Positions 43,678-47,876 of a stretch of DNA of 47,876 nt are shown here, one piece after another. Origin of the DNA: Deltaproteobacteria bacterium GWC2_42_11 (lineage in GTDB: Bacteria; Desulfobacterota; GWC2-55-46; UBA9637; GWC2-42-11); NCBI GenBank assembly GCA_001797495.1, contig MGPS01000073.1, forward strand, positions 1 to 47,876. The letters are read 5' to 3'. Made by a program: the position numbers and the translations under genes. The first letter of the stretch is position 1, and each line of letters opens with the position of its first letter. Under the pieces are notes generated by a model. The model did not search any database. It worked only from the letters and a program-made list of their open reading frames with translations, and had not been told where the DNA came from.

Positions 43678-45038
43678 AAATGCAAAGCGCAAAGTGCAAA
43701 CTCGTAACTCAAACCTTCAGGTTTGAAATTATCAAGGCTAAAGCCTTGAGTTATTTTCTCCTTATAGCGTTCTTATCAGTTTACGCTGATTGCCGGGCTG
43801 AATCCATCTCATTCAGCCCAGCGTTTGGTATCAGCCATCCTGATAAAAAGGTGTCATCACCTTCAATTGCATCTGACAAAAATGGCAGGATATACATAGC
43901 ATGGGCAAGAGAGGATGGAGATGAAGCAAATATATATGTCGCCAGTCTCATTCCCTCTCCCCTTGCCCCTCACCCCCTCCCCCTTTACGGGGGAGGGTCG
44001 GGGTGGGGGTGGGGTGAGGGGGTATTTTCTAATCCAGTTGCAGTCAATCCAAAGGGCATGGGTGCGAACGGCACCCATGCAAACCCTGAAATTGCCGCAG
44101 GCTCAAATAACGAATTGTATGTTCTATGGTCGTCTCCGAGAAAAGATGACGGCGCTGATATTTTATTCACCCGTTCCCTTGACAATGGCAAGACATTTGA
44201 AAAACCTGTTGTTGTAAATGATGCTCAATCGCCTATTTCAAGGGGTTTTGAATCTATTGCTGTCGGCAAGGACGGCATCATCCATATTGTCTGGTTTGAC
44301 GGGAGAGACGGCAAAAAAGACGGCACAACATCAACATATTATTCAAGGTCAACTGATGGCGGCAAAACATTTGATAAAAATATAAAACTGGATGAAAACA
44401 CCTGTCCCTGCTGCAGGGCAGCGATAACGGTTGATGTTCAAGGAAATCTTTACGCCTCATGGAGAAAGGTGTTTAAACCTGTCCCTGCGGACATTAAGCA
44501 GGGAGGGGATATTCGTGAGATTGTTGTTGCATCATCCAGAGACAATGGAAAGACATTTTCAGAGCCTGTTATTGTAAGTGAAGACAAATGGGCGATTGCA
44601 GGATGCCCTCACAGGGGTTCTTCATTAGGAACTGCTCAAAACGGTTTCCTTTACATTACATGGTACACAGAGGGTGCGGAAGGCGTGCCTTCAGTTTATT
44701 TTGCGGTTTCAAAGGATAATGCAAAGACATTTTCAAAAAGAATGCAGGTAAATAGTTCAAAGATGGTATTTCCAGACCACCCGAAATTGACAGTAAGCAG
44801 AGACGGCAAGGTTCTTTTCACATGGGAGGAGACAACGCCTGTATTCAGTAAAATCTTTTTCAGATACTTTGACGGAGAGAAACTTTCAGAGCCGGTTCAA
44901 CTCAATGACGGTGTCCGCAAATCACATGACCCTGTGGTTATAATTGATAAAAACGGAAATATTTTAACTGCATGGTCACAGGATGAGATAAGGTTTACGA
45001 AAACGGTGGTAAAAATAGGCAAAATAGAAAATCCGTGA
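43674..45038 (+). CDS. Exported BNR/sialidase-like beta-propeller protein
   Basis: This 454-residue protein is a sialidase-fold propeller with repeated S-x-D-x-G-K-T-F Asp boxes (SLDNGKTF, STDGGKTF, SRDNGKTF, SKDNAKTF). Two Cys motifs, NTCPCCRAAI near 243 and AGCPHRGSS near 312, are unusual and could bind metal or heme. A hydrophobic signal segment ends near residue 42 (YADCRAES). Its N-terminus before that segment is encoded by repeats, and a GC-rich hairpin inserts about 20 residues after VASL near 90. Sialidase activity is not expected. ATGA overlap with the receptor stop shows coupling. A role with the receptor is inferred. Confidence 0.8.
   Translation: MKMQSAKCKLVTQTFRFEIIKAKALSYFLLIAFLSVYADCRAESISFSPAFGISHPDKKVSSPSIASDKNGRIYIAWAREDGDEANIYVASLIPSPLAPHPLPLYGGGSGWGWGEGVFSNPVAVNPKGMGANGTHANPEIAAGSNNELYVLWSSPRKDDGADILFTRSLDNGKTFEKPVVVNDAQSPISRGFESIAVGKDGIIHIVWFDGRDGKKDGTTSTYYSRSTDGGKTFDKNIKLDENTCPCCRAAITVDVQGNLYASWRKVFKPVPADIKQGGDIREIVVASSRDNGKTFSEPVIVSEDKWAIAGCPHRGSSLGTAQNGFLYITWYTEGAEGVPSVYFAVSKDNAKTFSKRMQVNSSKMVFPDHPKLTVSRDGKVLFTWEETTPVFSKIFFRYFDGEKLSEPVQLNDGVRKSHDPVVIIDKNGNILTAWSQDEIRFTKTVVKIGKIENP
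43680..43752. repeat. 7-nt array plus double hairpin at the start of the BNR gene
   Basis: GCAAAGC, GCAAAGT, GCAAACT are followed by AACTCAA...TTGAGTT enclosing two hairpins, CAAACC-TTCA-GGTTTG and CAAGGCT-AA-AGCCTTG. Together they supply the codons before the signal-peptide core. Confidence 0.85.
43953..44022. repeat. GC-rich palindrome inside the BNR gene
   Basis: The left arm is C-rich (CCCCTCACCCCCTCCCCC) and the right arm is its near complement (GGGGGAGGG...GGGGTGAGGGG), with a TTTACG turn. Both arms keep a rough seven-base rhythm. The frame passes through as Pro/Leu then Gly/Trp-rich residues. Confidence 0.9.
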
Positions 45039-45118
45039 TGCGTGCGCGTGATGCGTTATACGTAAAAGATTTTGTTTTTTTCACGCTAACGTATAACGAC
45101 ATTTTACAGGAGGTTTCA
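45039..45118. repeat. Repeat-derived spacer between the BNR and exbB genes
   Basis: GTGATGC, GTGCGCG, TGATGCG run in register of seven across the BNR stop codon. GCGTTATACGT and ACGTATAACG then form an inverted pair around a T-rich loop. The exbB ribosome-binding site (CAGGAGG) ends the spacer. Confidence 0.65.
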
Positions 45119-45796
45119 ATGTTTGAAATCATAGCAAAAGGCGGTTTTGTGATGCTCCCGCTGATTTTATGCTCTGTCATATCATTCGCAGTCATAATAG
45201 ACAGGGGTTTGTTCTGGCTAAGGCAGAGAAAGGGGATCACTGCAATAGAATTTTTAAAACTCGTTGAGACAGGCAAGGAAAAAGAGGGGATGGAAAAGGC
45301 AAAGGCAATCAAATCATCTTTGATTACAATGCTTGCAGCAGGCATTGAAAATAAAAATTCTTCAGCAGATATTGCAATGGAATCAGTTGCGACAGAAGAG
45401 GTGATTAAGATGAAAAGATACCTTCCTGCAATGGATACAATTATAACCCTTGCGCCTCTGCTCGGACTTCTCGGCACAATAATCGGCATGGTAAGGTCGT
45501 TCGATGTTATGTCTTTGGCAGGGCTTGGACAGCCCCATGCTGTTACAGGAGGCGTTGCAGAGGCGCTGATTGCGACTGCAACAGGACTTGCCGTTGCAAT
45601 CACAACGCTTGTTCCATACAACTTTTTTTTGACAAAGGTTGAGAAGACCGTTGAAGAGATGGAATACTATGCAACAAGACTTGAACTGATTTTAGTCAGA
45701 CAGAAAAAACCTGTCCCTGAACGACCTAATCAGGGGACAGGCATGGCTGTTTCACATGTGACGGAAACTGCGGGCAGTCATCTGCAAAGGGGTTAA
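45119..45796 (+). CDS. exbB: ExbB/TolQ-type proton-channel protein
   Basis: The 225-residue protein has three transmembrane helices (about 10-30, 110-130 and 155-180) and the MotA/TolQ/ExbB core with LAPLLGLLGTIIGMVRSF and the third helix GVAEALIATATGLAVAI. ExbB with ExbD turns the proton gradient into motion of TonB. ATG 45119, after CAGGAGG, replaces the longer start in the track, whose first 28 residues are repeat-derived. It lies directly before exbD (two-base gap) and belongs with the receptor and tonB genes of this cluster. Confidence 0.93.
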   Translation: MFEIIAKGGFVMLPLILCSVISFAVIIDRGLFWLRQRKGITAIEFLKLVETGKEKEGMEKAKAIKSSLITMLAAGIENKNSSADIAMESVATEEVIKMKRYLPAMDTIITLAPLLGLLGTIIGMVRSFDVMSLAGLGQPHAVTGGVAEALIATATGLAVAITTLVPYNFFLTKVEKTVEEMEYYATRLELILVRQKKPVPERPNQGTGMAVSHVTETAGSHLQRG

Positions 45797-45798
45797 TT

Positions 45799-46242
45799 AT
45801 GAGGGTAAGGTCATTTATAAAAACAAAGAAAAAGGCTCGTATAGAAATCATCCCGATGATAGACACAATGTTCTTTTTATTGGTCTTTTTTATGATAGCA
45901 ACGCTCTCAATGACTGTTATGAAGGGGATGCCTGTTAATCTGCCGAAGGCTTCTGCTGTCAAGAAAGACATTCAAGAAAATGTAAATGTAACCATAGCAA
46001 AAGATGGCAAGGTATATCTCAATAAAAAAGAGGTGAGCATCCATGAACTGCGCGGCGCGCTTGTTGCAGAGGCTTCAAAAGACCCTGAAACGCTTGTGAT
46101 TATCAATGCTGATGAAGAGGTCATGCACGGCAGGGTTGTGGAGGTAATGGATGAAATCAAACTTTCCGGCGTAACAAAACTTGCGATAGCAACAAAGGAA
46201 AAAACTAAACAGGAGGATGATAAAAATGAAATTCTTGATTAA
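45799..46242 (+). CDS. exbD: ExbD/TolR-type biopolymer transport protein
   Basis: The 147-residue protein has one transmembrane helix (about 20-42) starting with the key Asp in PMIDTMFFLLVFFMIATL, then a periplasmic domain typical of ExbD (VNVTIAKDGKVYLNKKEV, with HGRVVEVMDEIKLSGVTKLAIAT). It works with ExbB to energise TonB. Length is normal. Its last 17 bases overlap the start of the cytochrome gene, so the genes are tightly coupled. Confidence 0.94.
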   Translation: MRVRSFIKTKKKARIEIIPMIDTMFFLLVFFMIATLSMTVMKGMPVNLPKASAVKKDIQENVNVTIAKDGKVYLNKKEVSIHELRGALVAEASKDPETLVIINADEEVMHGRVVEVMDEIKLSGVTKLAIATKEKTKQEDDKNEILD

Positions 46243-46708
46243 ACAAATAGTACCCGTAACGCTATTTTTGGCGGTAATGCACTCTGCATTCCAAATATCC
46301 TTCGCTGCTGACAGACACGAAATGACACATGACAAGATACAGCAGAAACAGAGCGGCGATTCTGATAAAAGGGTGTCTCTTAATCTGCCTCCAATGATGA
46401 AAGAACATCAGTTGCAGAACATGAGAAATCATCTGCAGGCAGTGCAGGAAATAGTAAATTATCTAAGCGCCGGCAATTTTGACGCCGCATCAAGAACAGC
46501 CCGTGAAAAATTGGGGTTAACAGAAGATATGAAAAAGATGTGCAATATGTTTGAAAATGAAGGGTTTAGAAAAATGGGATTTGCTTTTCATGAAAGCGGT
46601 GACAGACTCGGTGATGTTCTGAAGGAAAAAGATTTAAAGAAATCTCTCTCTTCTTTGAGCAGCATGCTTCAAAAATGCGTGGCATGTCATGCCACATACA
46701 AGCAGTAA
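46226..46708 (+). CDS. Cytochrome c'-like periplasmic protein
   Basis: This protein of about 160 residues has a signal peptide (ending SFA-AD) and a helical body ending with the heme motif CVACH very near the C-terminus (KCVACHATYKQ). A four-helix bundle with a C-terminal CxxCH is the pattern of cytochromes c' and b562-like proteins. It may bind heme, gases or metals, or pass electrons. ATG 46226 follows CAGGAGG and lies within the end of exbD. Lying between exbD and tonB, it may reduce the imported metal; that is an inference. Confidence 0.8.
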   Translation: MKFLIKQIVPVTLFLAVMHSAFQISFAADRHEMTHDKIQQKQSGDSDKRVSLNLPPMMKEHQLQNMRNHLQAVQEIVNYLSAGNFDAASRTAREKLGLTEDMKKMCNMFENEGFRKMGFAFHESGDRLGDVLKEKDLKKSLSSLSSMLQKCVACHATYKQ

Positions 46709-46759
46709 ACACAGACAGGCGGCGAGGTTTGGGTTGACAATATTTCTGGAGAAAGCAAT

Positions 46760-47644
46760 ATGCAGAGTAACAATTTAAAGTTGCCTCTTATTATATCCAT
46801 TATGTTTCACAGCGCTATGCTGTTTTCCATTGCAGCATATCTGCCAAATGTAAAAGAGACTGTAATGGATATAACAGCCGTTGAGGTTCTAAAGATACCT
46901 GTAGAAAAAGAGGTTGTTGCAGAGCCTCAGACAGAGGAAAAGAGAGAAAAGCCCAAACCTCTGCCTGAAAGAAAGATAGAAAAGGTTGAAGAAATAAAAA
47001 AGGAAATTCCTCCTGTTGAAAAAAGGGAAGAGGTTAAGTCGCAGGAGGCAAAGGTTGAGCAGCCTCCACTGCCCTCTGTTGAAAAAAAGGAAGAGCCTGT
47101 TGAAAAAGCGAATACTGCCAAAAATGTTGAACTGCCTCCTCCGTTTGCAAAACCTGCTGTTGAAAGCAGCAATATTAAAACAGCAGATACTCTTAAAAGC
47201 GCTGATACAGTTATTAAGGCAGCGGATGGCGTAAGCCGCATAAATGAAGCCCCGGTAGTTTCAACAAATAAACAGATTGCAGCAGAAGCAAAACCGCAGG
47301 AGCATGCAGGCTCAAAATACGGGCTTGAAGGCGGGACAGGCAAGGGCACAGAGGATGAACTTAAGTTATTCAAAACAATGGTCAGGACAAAGATAGAGAG
47401 GGCAAAGTTCTATCCAAGATGGGCAAGGCAGAGGGGTTATGAAGGAGTTGTCGGAGTAAAATTCACTATCCAGCCTGACGGCAGCGTGAACGATGTAAAG
47501 GTTACCAAACCCTGCCACTGCGATGTTTTGAACAAGGCAGCATGCGAGGCAATTATGAAGGCAGCGCCTTTCAACCCGAGACCTGATGAATTAAATGGCA
47601 AAGAAATGGCAATGGAGATAGATATTAGTTTTAAGTTGGAGTGA
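46760..47644 (+). CDS. tonB: TonB-family energy transducer
   Basis: The 294-residue protein has an N-terminal membrane helix (about 10-28), a long Pro/Glu/Lys-rich periplasmic linker (about 50-130), a variable region and a C-terminal TonB domain (about 205-294) with FYPRWARQRGYEGVVGVKF and IMKAAPFNPRPDELNG. It carries energy from ExbB/ExbD to the TonB-dependent receptor. The C-terminal domain has an extra Cys motif (KPCHCDVLNKAAC), which is unusual and might form a disulfide or bind metal. It closes the cluster. Confidence 0.93.
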   Translation: MQSNNLKLPLIISIMFHSAMLFSIAAYLPNVKETVMDITAVEVLKIPVEKEVVAEPQTEEKREKPKPLPERKIEKVEEIKKEIPPVEKREEVKSQEAKVEQPPLPSVEKKEEPVEKANTAKNVELPPPFAKPAVESSNIKTADTLKSADTVIKAADGVSRINEAPVVSTNKQIAAEAKPQEHAGSKYGLEGGTGKGTEDELKLFKTMVRTKIERAKFYPRWARQRGYEGVVGVKFTIQPDGSVNDVKVTKPCHCDVLNKAACEAIMKAAPFNPRPDELNGKEMAMEIDISFKLE

Positions 47645-47648
47645 AATA

Positions 47649-47683
47649 CAAATTCAAAATTCAAAAGTCAAAAGTCAAAATTA
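47649..47683. repeat. 7-nt array after tonB
   Basis: CAAATTC, AAAATTC, AAAAGTC, AAAAGTC, AAAATTA run in register of seven just after the tonB stop. They do not encode anything visible. Confidence 0.85.
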
Positions 47684-47760
47684 CAGGCCTGAATTCGTGA
47701 GCCGCATCTAAAGTTATTTCTAAATTGCTTTTGGAGCGTCTGTTTTGATATGCTTCCTGT

Positions 47761-47876
47761 GTGCGAAATTTCCAGATTAAATTATCCAGTCACAAAATTA
47801 AAAACATCATCAAAACCGCCCTTAAAGAGGATATAGGCTCAGGGGACATAACTACGAATGCAATATTAAAAGAAAG
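47761..47876 (+). CDS. nadC: Nicotinate-nucleotide pyrophosphorylase NadC, N-terminal part (runs off the end)
   Basis: The last 116 bases, absent from the ORF track, read in one frame as a NadC start: KNIIKTALKEDIGSGDITTN. This block (ALxEDIGxGDITT) is typical of quinolinate phosphoribosyltransferase, which makes nicotinate mononucleotide from quinolinate in NAD synthesis. GTG 47761 is the most likely start because the frame has a stop at 47746, but no clear ribosome-binding site is visible, so the start is uncertain. The rest of the gene lies beyond the window. nadK, for the next use of NAD, is about 12 kb away. Confidence 0.8.
   Translation, partial: MRNFQIKLSSHKIKNIIKTALKEDIGSGDITTNAILKE

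Noticed and set aside
43674-45038. Functional sialidase
   Set aside because: Only the Asp-box propeller fold is evident, and I could not see the arginine triad of true sialidases.
44995-45621. 208-codon minus-strand frame opposite exbB
   Set aside because: Antisense shadow of exbB; Ser/Ile/Val-rich with no recognisable motif and no translation signal.

Overview
The window reads as chromosomal DNA from a Gram-negative, moderately low-GC bacterium with c-type cytochromes, a TonB/ExbB/ExbD system and lipoproteins. Gene content (GH57 glucanotransferase, PolX, a DLD-like oxidoreductase beside a TVP38 protein, GlcD/GlcF-type oxidase, many small repeats) fits uncultured Desulfobacterota/Nitrospirota-like lineages, but I cannot place it more precisely from sequence alone. 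dnaN and dnaA lie on the minus strand at the left, with a cluster of DnaA boxes just upstream of dnaA. Coding orientation switches at about 5.2 kb, so the left end is probably at or near the replication origin.

Layout. 0-5.2 kb (minus): partial membrane sensor protein, dnaN, dnaA, GH57 4-alpha-glucanotransferase. 5.2-8.1 kb (plus): a c-type cytochrome and a NosZ-like copper protein (beta-propeller plus CuA domain) closed by a strong terminator. 8.2-14.2 kb (plus): lipoprotein, htpX, an SDR/FolB folate pair (folB frameshifted), enolase, a Mth938-domain protein, a CorC/HlyC-type membrane protein. 14.2-19.7 kb (minus): a small exported protein whose frame is intact only if an internal UGA is read as selenocysteine, an EIIA-P-type ATPase fusion, and PolX. 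19.8-26.2 kb (plus): LsrF-like aldolase, two toxin-antitoxin modules (one with a broken toxin), a zinc dehydrogenase, and a GlcD/GlcF-type oxidase pair. 26.2-34.9 kb (minus): DLD/mercuric-reductase-like flavoprotein, TVP38 protein, pgi, argJ, secA, an M23 peptidase. 35.4-37.9 kb (plus): nadK and recN. 37.9-39.2 kb (minus): rho. 39.5-47.6 kb (plus): a metal- or siderophore-uptake cluster with two Cys/His-rich exported proteins, a TlpA-type thioredoxin lipoprotein, a TonB-dependent receptor, a BNR-repeat protein, ExbB, ExbD, a cytochrome-c'-like protein and TonB. The window ends in the start of nadC, which the ORF track missed.

Three things stand out. First, the NosZ-like protein has Met where the first CuA histidine is expected and Glu where the second His of the DxHH motif is expected, and no nos maturation genes are nearby. 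Second, the gene at 14.2-14.5 kb has a UGA at a position resembling the MsrA catalytic Cys, followed at the right distance by a hairpin that fits a bacterial SECIS. Third, the window is full of 7-nt-period arrays and palindromes, many of them inside conserved genes where they add extra residues without breaking the frame. No rRNA, tRNA, CRISPR array, transposase or prophage gene was recognised.
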